This document shows, one piece after another, positions 1 through 12,631 of a stretch of DNA of 64,000 nt; within the stretch, counting starts at the first letter, position 1; each line of letters starts with the position of its first letter. The notes below the pieces were generated by a model. That model made no database searches. It worked only from the letters and a program-made list of their open reading frames with translations, and was not told the origin of the DNA. The stretch spans positions 62,001-126,000 of the forward strand of contig NW_026515516.1 in assembly GCF_014898815.1 (NCBI RefSeq). Direction: 5' to 3'. The translations under genes and the position numbers were made by a program. The DNA comes from Panonychus citri (Eukaryota; Arthropoda; Arachnida; Trombidiformes; Tetranychidae).

Positions 1-937
1 ATCTAAACTCTTGCAGTGACAAGTAATCTGATCCATTAAATATTGGATTCAATGATTATCATTATCATCAATTAATTTAGATGTATGATAATTAATGATA
101 ATTGCTCGATATTTACATTTAATTAATTGGTAAACATCTTAATGTGGTTCAAAGTAAAAAGGATTGGATCAACAAATCAAATAATCGAGGAGAAGGTAAT
201 TTAGTTACCTAACAATTTAATTCAAGAAACTTATCTTGATTTTCAGGGCTAATCATCATCAATATAATCACCACCATGATGATGATGATGATGATAAACT
301 AAAAGGATTCAGAAAGTTCAGTGTCTTCCATCAAGTGATAACTTGAAACTCAAGATGAAATTAAACCAATGGAGGGAAAATTTTTTTCCAACCGAAAACA
401 AATCAGTTAATCTTTCCAACCCACCATGCATTTCCAATGAAGGTGGTTACTTTTCATCTTTCTTCATCATTATCATCATCATCATCTCTTTTTCTAATCA
501 TCAATATATTTTGATAGAGAGAGAGTTACCTTTATCGTCTCTCTCTCTCAATCATCATGGATTAGATTTGTAACTTGAAGAGATACTTTAAGACTTTATT
601 CTTGGAGATAAAGTTCTGGAACTGAACTGAAGCATTATCATGATGATTTTCATCAGGAACCATTTACTTTTCTCTTCCATGGGATTTACTGAGTTTCTCC
701 TCCTACTCTTTCACTCTTTATTTCTTGATGATGATTCTGATTCTGATGATGTTCCATGTTCCATTCTGATCACATTCTCATAAGCACATATAAGCATTAA
801 GAACACTAATTTAATTCGCTCTCTTCTCTTTCCAAGATGATGAAAAAAAGAGAGATTTTCAATGAAAGAAAGAAAAAAGAAAGAGAAAAAGTAAAAGGTT
901 CGAAATTAATAGTTTGATCGTTATCTCTTCTATTTTT

Positions 938-978
<41 letters not shown>

Positions 979-2041
979 TTCTAAATCTTCAATATCAACA
1001 ATTTAGTCAACTGAATGTTCGGGGTAAAGTTTTGATAAACAATCAAAAGATTAATCCAAATCTTTATTCATCATGACATTTCAAATGAATCGTTATGATC
1101 ACTGAATTAACTATTAACTTGATCATCAGAATCGTAGTGATCATCATTATCTTTCATCGTAATGATTATCATCCTCATCATCAGAAGTGTTATCATCATT
1201 ATCCTTTTATAAAAGTAAGTATTATCACCTGATGATCAGAATGTACCAAAGTCAACAGCATTTTAATGAAACCAAAAGGCAATTAAGTTAATTGTGATTA
1301 ATTTTCATCTACAAAGCTACAATTAACTCTTGGTTGACTATCTACATTGATTAAATGATTTTTCAACCAACACATTATCAATCAACAATCTGAAAGTTTA
1401 ATCAAGCAAAGTGTTGATTAGATAATCAACTTGTAATCAGATTCACAATTTTAATCATCTTAAGACAATCAATGTTTTTCTAATGAAAAATCAATGAAAA
1501 AGAGTTCTGATTAAGGACAAGAATTATAATCTATTCCCATGATAATATCGCACTTTTACTTTATGATGTACGAAGATTCAAATAAAACATAAGAATAAAA
1601 GTTGACTGAAGTTTGAAAGTAGAAAATATTCCTTCTGGAGAGCATCTTGTTAGCATTTCGAACAAAAAAAAGTTCAAAGGCTGGTCTTGAATTCTGAAGG
1701 AGATAAATATGTATGATAAACAGCTTGACACTTCGAACATCATGACTTTGTCTCATATTATTCGGATTCCATGTAAATGTTTCCCATGTTTCTCTGAATT
1801 AACATGATTTTGCTTTTCCAAAAACAATGGAAACACCAAAGATCTTTGTCATTACCATGATCAACTGAATAACTACAACAAAGTCCAGAATTTTCAATAA
1901 CCTCAACTTATTTTTGCATATGAATAATTTTCTCACCTTTGACCCTTTTCTTTTTCTTGTTGATGACTAAACATTAAAGCTCATGTAGCTCAGAAGCTGA
2001 ACTTTTTTTCACACTTTTTTTTGTTCCTTTGAAAAAAACAG
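1..2041. other. gene-free stretch upstream of the first recognised TMTC exon
   Basis: I see no coding exon here on either strand. The sequence is AT-rich with ATC/GAT trinucleotide runs (for example 276-295), a perfect (GA)n tract at 939-974 and many short A or T runs. Open frames in it are short and of simple composition. It is probably intron or upstream sequence of the TMTC gene, whose N-terminal exons (the luminal DD motif and the early membrane segments) are not in the window. Confidence 0.5.
939..974. repeat. (GA)18 microsatellite
   Basis: Perfect GA dinucleotide run of about 36 bases. The first of a series of long GA or CT tracts in the noncoding part of the window. Confidence 0.95.
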
Positions 2042-2261
2042 AATCAACTTGTCCTATTGTAATCAACCTGATGGAAATTTATCTTCATCAATTTATTACA
2101 CTGAAAGTAAATCAAATTATTCATCTTCCTCATCATCATCGCGATCATCATCTCCAACACCATCAACATCATCCTCATCATCATCAACCTCCTCCACATC
2201 ATCATCATCATCATCTTTCAATCCCTGGTTATATGGACCAATATTAATACCTACGATCATG
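2042..2261 (+). CDS. putative Ser-rich coding exon of the TMTC gene
   Basis: The stretch follows an AG acceptor after a T-rich tract and ends at an ATG|gtaaat donor. It is open in one frame: a short mixed-composition start, then about 35 residues of almost pure Ser/Thr/Pro from a (TCA)n tract, then a hydrophobic end reading NPWLYGPILIPTIM. It ends in phase 0 and the next TMTC exon (3086) starts in phase 0, so the two join without a frame change. In TMTC proteins this place is the variable linker between two membrane segments, so a low-complexity insert is tolerable. The +1 frame reads His-rich but stops before the donor. A simple repeat between chance splice sites is the alternative. Confidence 0.4.
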
Positions 2262-3085
2262 GTAAATATTTTGAAAACTTTTTTTCCCTGAAAATTGATA
2301 CCTTTTCATACTCAATCTAATGGTAACTCATCATCATCATTTATCCTCAGCCTCCTCCTCCTCCTAACATGATGAAGATAATGATTTCAGCATTGAAACA
2401 TTTTCCTTGTCACAATTTCCATCCACTCTCTCAATCTTTTCCCACCCTCCACAAAAATTATCAACACATGTAAATAGATTTCATGTTATTACATTTAATA
2501 TCCACTCGAAATTTATGATATTGCAACTTTTTTTGCTCCTTCTAGAATACAGATTAATATATATACTTTTCGTATTATTATTACATGTATTAGCTTTTTT
2601 TCATACTCAGTCATTTCTTTTGTCATGATGATGGAGTTTTTTTTTGCATTCCCTGTCACCATGTTAACCCTGTATGTTTGTTAGCTTATTGTCACCCAAA
2701 TATCAATCTCATCTGAACAATATTATCATCAGCATGACAATATATTGATTGAGCTTTTGGTGTCATTATTGAATCATCAATCAAACTCATAACCTTCTCC
2801 TACGAGTCTTCTGGTCAAGAATAATTTTCACAAATTCGAGAGAATGAACTTTTTTTTCCCTTCCTTTCAAATAAATAGAGAGAAAATGAAAGAAAATATT
2901 GTTTAATTTTCTTCTAATCTGGAACTTAGCTAACTCATGAACACCATGATTCCAAAGATAAACATGGAAACTTTGATAATAAGAAAAAGATTATCAACAA
3001 AGTTTAATCATTTTCGAATTTTATTTTATTTTCATTCTTTTTTAATCTTTTTCTCTTCTTTTTCATTCTCTTCGAATTTCTTTAG

Positions 3086-4463
3086 ACTTTAGCCTTACTT
3101 TGGTTTCGAATCTCAATGTTACATGGAACTCTACCAATTTTTTCTCGGCAAGATAATCCCGCTTCTTTTTCAAATTCCATGTTAACAAGGCAAGTTTATC
3201 ACAGAATTAGGAAACTAATTGAGATCAAATTGGATAAAAAATTAACTTTTTTCTTTTCGAATTTTGTTTTGAAAATTTTTTTCTCTCTTCAATCCAACCA
3301 CAAATAGATTCTTGACTTATTCTTACCTTTGTGCTTTCAACTTTCGTCTACTTTTGTGTCCATCACGTTTATCTTATGATTGGCAATTGGGAAGTATACC
3401 TTTGGTCAACGATCTAATTGACGGGCGAAACTTGGAGACACTGGTCACTTTCATCTCCACCATTGGAATCATTATTATAAGCGGAAAATTTATTCTAACC
3501 CAATCTTGTTCTTGGTTTAGACCAAAGGTTAACCCGGAAGTAAAATCAATTCTTATTTTTGATAAAACATTTTCACAAAATACTAGAAAATCATATATGA
3601 AAAATTCATCCTCATCAACCACATGTAATTGCATGGTGATGGAGTTTACATCAAGCCCAACACCGAGTCCACCACCAACACCATCACCACCTTCACTGAC
3701 CAATGTAAATAGCAATCAATTAATACAAACCAATAGATCTGATCATCATGAAGTTATTTTCATGGGCTTATGCTTCATGATATTACCTTATCTTCCCGCC
3801 TCGAACCTTTTGGTGACCGTTGGTTTTGTTGTCGCTGAACGTATATTATATTTACCAAGGTAAGAGAAAAAACAAAATAAATCAGTTCGCAACAATTTAA
3901 AGTGAAAATTTTAACAACAACCCAAATCATTATCAACCTCACCAGTTTGCTTGTTAAAAAACTTGTAATGTATTAATAGTTTCACAAGTTATCATGAAGA
4001 TACATCATCATCTTCATGCTGATCATCACTTTAAGAGTGGTCAATAGTTTCATGGTAACATGAATGACTAGAGAGAGAGAGAGAGAGCCGTTCGATACAA
4101 AAAAATTGTCTATATTTGTTTCCAATACTTTTCACTTATCATGATGATAACCAATTATTATTTCACTCCCACTTGAAGCATATCGAGCATTATTTAACAC
4201 GCAACAAGATTTTTTCAAGAATATCGGTAATATTATTGAAAATTACATATTATCGTTTAGAGGGTGGGAGATACAGTTTATCAAGAGGTGGGAGGAGGTT
4301 TTCTCATGAAAAATATTCCCCCATCATCATCATGTAATTTGATGATAACCATTTGACTCATGCATGATAAGAGATGTGCAACATGCAATATGATTAACTT
4401 ACTTCATGAAGGTAGATGAACATCAGTTTAAAATGCAGGATGAGAGAGAAAGAGAGAAAAAGC

Positions 4464-4509
<46 letters not shown>

Positions 4510-7500
4510 CTGAGTAAAGTGAGAAAAAAATGGCAAATTCGAAATTCAAAATTTGAGAAAAAATAATGAATTACAGTTTAACATGGAAAATAAAATGTCA
4601 GGGTGAATCAAAGTGACCTTTCCCTCTTATGGTCAGTTGATTTTCAACAGACATTAAAAAGTTTTATGTTTAAAGAGTCAATGGTCACTCGAAAAATAGT
4701 TAATAGTTTTTAAATAAACTCGATGCTGGACTCGAGTGAGTTAATTAACTTTCACCGGTTAGATGGTGAAAATAACGGAACCAATTCAAGTGGAAGATTA
4801 AACAATGTAACATGAATGAATCTCCGTTATCTGAATTTAGATTTTTTCCCTTACATTCTGAACCTTTCTGAATCTGCTCGATTTTTTTGCGAATTTTATC
4901 TTGTCAACTATTCTAAAATATTAATAGCTTATGAATCGTTCTCAAATCAATCCCTTGACATTCAAATTAACTGCAATTAAGGTGAAAATCCAACTGGAAC
5001 CTCGATGTATTTGTGTGTAAATTATTTTCTCCTTGCATGATTAAAGTAATTTACATTTACCATTGAATAATATCATTACCATTATCATCATCATCTCCAT
5101 CATGACAGTCATCATGAAATTTACTGAATTAACTGATAGTTAACAATATAAACCAGTAATCACCAATTTGATCACTAATTTCAGATTACGATTAGCAATT
5201 AACTTATAACCACGAAGATAGTAAAATTATCATTATTGTAATTACTTTAAATTGACTTTAATTATTGTATGTAAATCCAGATTAGTAGGGAGATAAAAAA
5301 AAAATAACCAATGTAAAAGTTTTAATTGTAATTGTAATTGTGTTTTTGATTAAATCAAACAATTACTAATTGATGCTCATGATGATCATCATTATTATTG
5401 TCAACCAGTTTGATTTGCTTTCAAATGATTGACTTTTGCTGTAACAATGTTTCAATAATTAATTGCTAGTTAATTGTTTGCTAATGATAACAAACGGTTT
5501 CTCTAATCAGCTGATAATTTATTCAGTGATTAAACATGATACAAATTGAAGTAATCAATTGATTATTCTCATGATAATATGATTAACTTGGAAACTGTAG
5601 TGAGACATCAATCATACAGATTGAGATTTAATCGTGTAACTGATTAACTGAAAATTCATTGAAAATGGTTAACAATTATTCACATTCTTCATTTACTAAG
5701 TAAGAAACTAATCAAATTTTTTTCTCTTTCAATTCTTCCAATTCAATCAACCACACCATGGATCTAGTGTCGGATTTAGCTTGCTAATCATAGCGGGATA
5801 TGATCTGATTAAACAACAGATTCAAACTAGATCAAGATTTAATCAGGTTAATCTATCAAAGTGGCTTACAATTGCTTTCCATAGTGTCCTAATTGCTTTC
5901 ATGGTGAAAACAATTTCTCAAAATTGTCTATGGCAAAATCGAGCCTCACTTTTCACGTAAGAATACATTTCAGATTTGACCCTTTTGACCTCTAATATTC
6001 ATGACCCTTGACCATTACACAGAGCTGGACTATTGGCTGCCCCTGAGAATGCAAAAATGCATTACAATTATGCAAACTTACAGAAAGACATAGGAAACAA
6101 CGAGGCTGCAGTTTATCATTATCGTGAAGCATTAAGGTGAGTTTCATCATGGAAATTGAATAACAACTGAATTCAACAAATGAACATTTCGAAAATTTAA
6201 TTTCACTCCAATTTCTTATTGTAATTTTATCAATTGGAAATAGACTATGGCCAACCCATGAGAGCTCTTGGAACAATTTAGCTACCCTGTTACCTGATCC
6301 GGAAGAAGCTGAATATCACTTAATCCAAGCTCTTAAAATTAATCCATACCATCCAAAAGCTCATTTTAATCTCGCATGTATATACAGGTAAGAATGAAAC
6401 TTGTGGTCATCAGAATAATAATAATCATCATGATATTAGAAACAATCAATCTCAAGGTTTCATTAGAAATGTTAATAAATAATCATCAGTTAATCAGCTG
6501 ATGCGAAAGCAGAAAATTCAATAATAAGAATAGACTATTAATGATATACAATATTTATCCAATAAAAGAAGCAAAAAATAATAATATCAACATCAATTAC
6601 TATCATCATCATATCTCATCAACATTATCATCACATAATATATAAGATACAAATGATAATCATCATTGATACAGTTTATCATCATCATCATCATCATCAT
6701 CCAAGTGTATTAACAGTAAATCAGATTTATCTTGAGGATAAGTTTGAGTGTAAATCAGATTAAACAATCAACGGGTGTAAATCATAACAATTGCTAAATT
6801 AAATGATATTAATAAGAAAGATAAGATAATAGATTTTATATTTTTTCTGCTCACGAGTATTTCTCATCCTCATCATTATCCCTCATCCTATTTTATCAAC
6901 AATAAAAATAGAAATACATTTATACAGATTAACAGGAAAATAGATCAGAAATAAATAAGACCAATGATGAAAATAATAACTCAATGGATAAGCTAATTAA
7001 TAATCAATAACAAAAGGCTCAGGAGATAATTACTGATTCAATTACTGTTAATAGACAATTAAGATGATGATGCGTGATAATCAATTGATTTAATTATCAT
7101 ATAATTCAATCTTATAACTGGAAACTGGGTCAAGATTGAGAGAGAGAATATCTTTACATCGAGTTGATAGAGTTCAATTGTAATCAGAAACTGAGAGAAT
7201 TCAAATTAACATGAAAGTTATCATGAAACTCTGGATCATAAATCATCAACAATCATTAACCGGAAATAATTAATTTCCATATTATGTTAATTTATCAAAT
7301 TTTTTGATTCGAATTTTTTTCTTTCTCATTTTTTTTTCTTCTCTTGTCTTCCTCGGCGTTACCTTTACATTATCCAACACACACTATTAATATATTAATA
7401 CCATGTAACAGTAAAAAAGGTTTAACCAGTCAGGCGATTAATTTACTTCAACGAAGCATTGAATTGGATTCCAATTTTCCTGAACCTTATTCATCGTTGG

Positions 7501-7598
7501 CAACAATTTACGCTGAGAAGGGTTTACATGGGTACGCTCAATCGTTACATGAAAAATCACTCAAACTTTTATCCTTAGCGAATCAATTTGAATATTAA
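3086..7598 (+). CDS. TMTC1: TMTC-family protein O-mannosyltransferase, 3' six exons (partial at 5' end)
   Basis: TMTC proteins sit in the ER membrane and transfer O-mannose to cadherin-type domains (family knowledge). Exons are 3086-3189, 3308-3859, 5768-5956, 6023-6136, 6244-6387 and 7412-7598; they sum to 1290 bases, 429 codons plus TAA, with every phase matching. Residues 1-35 carry the LPIFSRQDNPASF block, 36-68 the conserved YSYL-AFN...SYDW-GSIPLV membrane block, about 80-100 another membrane helix, then a Ser/Thr/Pro loop, and about 190-235 the LPASNLL...VVAERILYLPSVGF block. Residues 285-429 are four TPRs (starting HYNYAN, SWNNLAT, AHFNLACIYS and PYSSLATIYAEKG). The first intron (3190-3307) is GC-AG; the others are GT-AG. 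The TPR array is much shorter than the usual eight to ten. The TMTC1 paralog assignment rests on the motif wording and is less sure than the family call. AATAAA at 7597 and 7601 overlaps the stop. Confidence 0.88.
3860..5767 (+). other. long intron of the TMTC gene
   Basis: A GT-AG intron of 1908 bases between phase-matched exons; AG|T restores the Ser of the LYLPS motif. It holds GA tracts at 4070-4087 and 4469-4500 and many ATC and TGAT words. No coding stretch is recognised. Confidence 0.8.
4469..4500. repeat. (AG)16 microsatellite inside a TMTC intron
   Basis: Perfect AG run of about 32 bases, flanked by imperfect GA-rich sequence from 4441 to 4510. Confidence 0.95.
6388..7411 (+). other. 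last intron of the TMTC gene
   Basis: A GT-AG intron of 1024 bases. It is dense in ATC/GAT words and includes a (TCA)n run at 6678-6702. The acceptor (ccatgtaacag) follows a T-rich stretch at 7300-7340. No coding content is seen. Confidence 0.8.
6678..6702. repeat. (ATC)n microsatellite
   Basis: About eight perfect ATC units, one of many trinucleotide tracts of this type in the window. Confidence 0.9.
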
Positions 7599-8151
7599 TA
7601 AATAAAAAAAAATATTAACAGAGAAAAAAGTAAAATAAAATAAAAACTTTACCTCTTTTCATATTGAGAAACAAAATGAACAATATCACCTCACATTCAA
7701 TTATTTATGAAACAATTGTCACGAAGAGATTTCGATTAACCAGTAATCAGGCTTGTGGAGGTGACGATCATGCAATTATCTTTTGAATTGGATCATAAGC
7801 TGCCATCTATTAACATTATTGGAGATCTGGTTCGTTCAGAGTCTGAGTGTTTTAATTGTGATGAAATTTTTTGGTTTCCACTTGGAATGAGAGTAGTTGA
7901 TTTAAAATGAATATGAAAACAAAACAAATTAACAAAAGATCAACTTTTGACTATAAAAGGTTAAGGAACAATAATAAATTTCTAAAAACAATTAAATGCA
8001 AAGTATTTTACAACAATTTGAATTGTACATGACAGGTAAATGGTCAAAGAATTTGTGGTTAAAAAAGTATATAAAAAAATAGAGTGATTTGAATAAAGAT
8101 AATTGATTTGTGTGTTTGTAGTTATCATTTGGAGAAATTTCCGTTTCCAGA
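7599..8151. other. spacer between convergent TMTC and NRF-6-like genes
   Basis: This stretch of 553 bases separates two stop codons of genes that face each other. It contains AATAAA-type signals (7601, 7634) suited to the + gene. I see no further TPR-coding exon in it, which supports the end of TMTC at 7598. Confidence 0.6.
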
Positions 8152-11093
8152 CTAGGATTTGAAAGCAATAAGAGTATCGGGATTTGGAGCTTGTTTACTC
8201 TCTTTTCGTGTTATTTTCATCCTTGACCATTCGAGATGCTTTTGAATGAACAATTTATACAGATGAGATGCTGGAGCTTCAACAACCAGATGAGCCAAAA
8301 GAGCTGCAAATGAGCTTAACGTAAAATTGACAATGAATTCACATAACTGTTAATAAAGAAAGAAAAAGAAAAAATCAATTTATATTCAATCAATTGAATA
8401 ATAAAATACTAATTACCATAGTATAATGACCAAAAGCAAGTCTTTCACGGAGATATGCATATCTCCACCATAGAATTGGAAAGTGTAACAAATAAATCAT
8501 GAAACTTAATTTTGCCAGTGGGACAAATCCTTTCCAGGAAAGAAAAGTATTGATCATACCTGTAATTGAAAAAGATTGAAAAATTGGATAAATCATCATG
8601 AAACTTTGAAATTTTAATATTCTCATCATTTTATGAGCTCTTACCTCCATTATCAGTGACACAAGCAAATATAATCCAGGCGATACAAATTGACCAACAG
8701 GTTCGATGGAAAGTTGCATAGAAACCGGCTGATAGCGGTGTCCACTCATTTCCGATATTCCAAGTGTAAGTATAAAATAAAATGGTAACAAGACCAGAGA
8801 TTGAGAGTATCCAACAGGTCAAGCAAATGGAAAATGGAATGACCATATTCCTCTTATAATAAATAAGAAATCCAGCAATAAGACCTACACAATATGGACC
8901 AAGATGAATGTAGGTTGGAGTATAAATTGAAAGGGCAGCGCCATCGGTAATCACTTCGGACGGTGAATTGTAAATAACAGTTGGAGCAGCTGATTGGAAA
9001 TAAGTGAATGAAAAAACGGTAATCATGGAGATGAAAATCAATCCATAGGGTAACCATAAGGCTTTGGATCCATACCTATGAATAAAGATTAAGAAAGCAG
9101 AAATTGAAATTGATCAAAATATGTTAAATGTTGCTATTGATTGGTCAACTTACTTGTAGAATACAATTAATGATAAAATGCAAACAAGATACAATTGCAT
9201 ATCAGCAGCAATATACCAAGTATGAAGCATACAGATTTTAGCCTCAGGAAACCAATTGTTGATGAAGAAAACTGTACCCCACCAGTAATTGTTACACTTA
9301 TCAAGTTGATAATCAAAATATTCGGACCATAATGGACCAGAGCCGATGGCAGGTATTAAAAATAGAAGAGCCAAAGTAAACCAAACGGAAGGAGAGAAAC
9401 GGATAAAACGGTTCAGAATCATTTCGAGAACATTGATACGACCTGATCGGTGTAATGATCCAAGGGTAGTGTAGATTGCGAGTAAAGCACCGATACAGAA
9501 AAAGGTATCAACTAGAACCCAACCATTGAGAATAAATTGAAATAGAAAACTTTCAACAGCGAAAATGTAACTACGAGCAAAAGCGAAAGTTTCCTTAATT
9601 GGTATCAGGTAAGTGTGAGTATAGACAATCCAAGACATGGAGATAACTCGTATTCCATTGATGGCATCAAGAGAACCCTTTCTGGTTCGAGTGTCAAGTA
9701 GCATTGATAAATTTCGAGGGATCGAAAAGGAAATCAGAAATGAATAGAATAATTGATCAGAGCGTACAGCTGAAAATGATCGAATTTTAACTTTTTCTAC
9801 TGAATCGGATAGTTCAATAGTTCTTGAGCTAATAATATCAAACATGGTTCCAAGTAAAGTAAAGAAAGAAAGACATCCAAAAACCGTTAAAATGATTATC
9901 TGAAGTCCATCGAATTGAAAATTTCTCTCAACCTCACAATGAGAAACATTCGCATGCATGTGTACATCTTTCAAAGCTACAAAAAGGGAAGATAAAGACT
10001 TAAAATTAGCGAGAATTATTCAATAAAATCGAAATCGAAAACTCTTACAATAATCGATAATCTGTTCAAGATCATCTTTTGAGCACGAAGAGGGCATACA
10101 AATACCAACTCGACCAACACGCTCGTAACAAACATGAATAAGGTTTGAAATATCTTCGAGAAACTGTAATGGACAAAAGAGAAAAATAAATATTCAATGT
10201 TATAATAATAATACTTTCGATTGTTACAACTTACCGTTCCCTCGATTGGTGTGTTTGTGAAATTGAAAATTCGTGTCTGTAGATTTAAATGTTTGGGCCT
10301 GGGAGGTAGAAAGACGTTATATTGAACCATACAATATTGCCCACGAATTTGTTTCATCTCATTTGGTTTATAAGCTGAATTCATTTTATCTACTCCACCA
10401 ACAGAATTGAAAACTAATGGAATGTGAAGTCCAATACACTGGTCAAAGGATCCAAAGTCAGTTATGGTTCCGTCCATCAGTCCAGCTGAAAATGGCCGAC
10501 CAGTAGCATCCATCACTATACAAGTACATAGACACAGACATAATGACAGAATTAAATAGATGTAAAAGTGAAAAGAGACCAATAAAATGAACATTAGTGA
10601 ACATACTCTTGAATACCCATGATTTTTGCTGTTTCATTGCACTTAGAAGTTGATAAAGTGTTGATAGACAAGGAGAGCTCAAGGTAAGATGAGGAAGAAT
10701 ATCAATCGCTTCTCCAAGTATTGACTTTTCAAGAGAATCCACAATTGAACCAAATACTTTATGAAAAGCGAGCCAGGTAATTTTTTCCTTCTCAGAATCG
10801 GTAATTGCAAAAGACGATCCAGAATCAATTTTATCACCACCATCATAATCAATACTGTCAATCTTTTTATGTTGACTCTTTAACTTTGAAAATTTAATCT
10901 CATTGATAACAGCAGCAATGGTTGACTTGATAAACTCTTTACCAGAATTAAATGTTTCCTCTACTTGAGTAGATTCCTCTGAATTGGAATTAAAATCACC
11001 ATCATCATTATCCTCAGAAGAAGATGAGAAAGGTAATACAATCAGAAAGCCAGTAAAAAGGAGGGAAAACCAAAACAATGAAGGTTTATACAT
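8152..11093 (-). CDS. NRF-6-like membrane acyltransferase (complete, seven exons)
   Basis: This family (nose resistant to fluoxetine) has an extracellular NRF domain followed by a multi-pass acyltransferase-3 domain and is linked to lipid transport and xenobiotic uptake in nematodes and insects. Coding exons in gene order are 11093-10607, 10515-10235, 10163-10049, 9976-9154, 9075-8645, 8559-8417 and 8346-8152. They sum to 2475 bases, 824 codons plus TAG, all phases agree and all introns are GT-AG of 70-91 bases. The chosen Met opens a hydrophobic signal peptide (about residues 1-23); an upstream in-frame ATG at 11174 would bury it. An acidic Ser-rich spacer follows. The NRF domain runs from about 140 to 320, with SPCLSTLYQLL, WVFKMMDATGRP, SFDQC and VGICMPSSCS blocks. 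The acyltransferase-3 domain starts near residue 400 with NGIRVISMSWIVYTHTY; His415 is the conserved catalytic-type His. About ten membrane helices follow. Substrate unknown. Confidence 0.92.
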
Positions 11094-12631
11094 GAAGATT
11101 GAGAGTAAAACAGTTCTCACCAAAAACCAGAGATGTTGTTGATTCTGTTGAAGAAAATTATTTAAACAAAACAATCAGCAAACAATTAACTAGAAACAGT
11201 TAACAAAATTACAATGGAAAATGAAAAAGAAAATTAAAATCAACACTTACAAAGGTTAAGTCAAGGAGAGAGAGAGACAAAAGGTAAACTCAAAGGTGAA
11301 AATTGGAAAAAGGGTTAAAGGTAAACGTGAGTGAGGAAGAAAAGAAACCAAATGAAACAATCATCACATTCTCCACTAACCTTTATACTTTTCTCTTAAT
11401 CATCTAAATGGTGATAAAAAATAAGAAATAAAATTGTCATCATCAGCTGACAGAAAAATGTGACAAAAAAAAAGAGAAGAGCAGAAAAACCCAAAGAGAA
11501 ATTTAAAAGCGGCAAAAGAAAAAAAATTAAAATTTTTTTCGAATTTTGTCTTACCAGTGGCGCCTCATTTTGTTCTTTTTCCAAACTAAACGTTTGATTT
11601 TTATTCTGACAAAAAATGTCAAGAATAACAAGTGAAGGAGAGTTTCCAATCGGAAAAAAAGATCTGAATACTGAAAAAAACTGAAAAGAAAAACTTGTTG
11701 GAAACATGGTGAAATGCCCTGTAGAAAAGTTTCCCGTTTTTCCATTACAAATATAAAGTAAACTTGGTCTAATATTTTATTCGGAAATTTCCGAGTTGAT
11801 GATAATATTGAATTTGAATTTTCTATTGTTCATGTTAGTATCTGATTGTTTCATGATGTCTATGGACTTAAATCACATGATAGACAAATATCTGGATTAG
11901 TTTGCTTTAGAAGAGGCTGATTATTGATTCGAAGAATCTGTGAATGGATTAGAAAAAAGCGCGGTAAAATGAGTCGAAAAGAAGAAAATATTCGAAAAAT
12001 GCGCCAAAAAGTTTTCTCTTCTACTCACAAATAGAAGAGAATTTTTTTTGCTTTCGAAAAATAATTTTTCTCTTCTGGAGTTAATTCGGTTTACTCAGTC
12101 TCTCTTTTACTTATCTTCTCTCTCTCTCTCTCTCTTTTTCATCTTCTCTTCTCTTCGAGTTTTCGTTTACTTTTGATCATCTCAGTCGATATTTACTGTT
12201 AACCAGTGGTGAACCTAAAAAAGAATCATCATCATCTTCATCTTTCTCTCCTTTCTCTCCTTTCTCTCCAGAAGCTTCATCTTTAGCTTCCATCTTCCTA
12301 ATGTGATTTCATTTCTCTCTCGTTCTCTCTCGTTTTCTCTCTCACTCCTTCTCTCTAATTGCTGTTATATCATAAATTGTACAGAAAAACAGAAACAATT
12401 GTTGATTGTGTTCCTTTTTTTTTCTTCTTATTCTTTAATCTTGTGATTTGTTCTCTTTCTCTGTTAATTTTGTTCTTCTGTTGATTTTCATCAGTCTTTT
12501 CTTTTTTTTTCTATTCTTCACCCGGATTATTCATCTCTCGTTTGATATTCTATTTGTCTAAATTTTTCTTATCTGTTAGATGTGAAGAGACAAATCAATG
12601 TGCCTAAAAGTTACCCACAGACCCATCCGAT
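11094..12631. other. shared upstream region of two divergent genes
   Basis: This is the 1.5-kb space between the start codons of the NRF-6-like gene (-) and Rdl (+). From about 12050 to 12560 it is pyrimidine-rich on the + strand with a (TC)n run at 12116-12136 and repeats of tttctctcc, likely 5' UTR or core promoter of Rdl. The NRF-6 side (11200-11760) is purine-rich on +, that is pyrimidine-rich on its own strand. No TATA box is assigned. The open frames here are of low complexity and I do not call them. Confidence 0.5.

Noticed and set aside
2029..2247. His/Pro-rich frame over the same repeat as the Ser-rich exon
   Set aside because: It is the same CAT/TCA repeat in another frame and stops before the usable donor.
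3374..3715. Minus-strand frame of 113 codons
   Set aside because: It is antisense to the conserved TMTC exon.
11396..11745. Two overlapping minus-strand frames upstream of the NRF-6-like gene
   Set aside because: Phe/Leu/Lys-rich low complexity from A- and T-runs, no motif, and upstream of a well-supported signal-peptide start.
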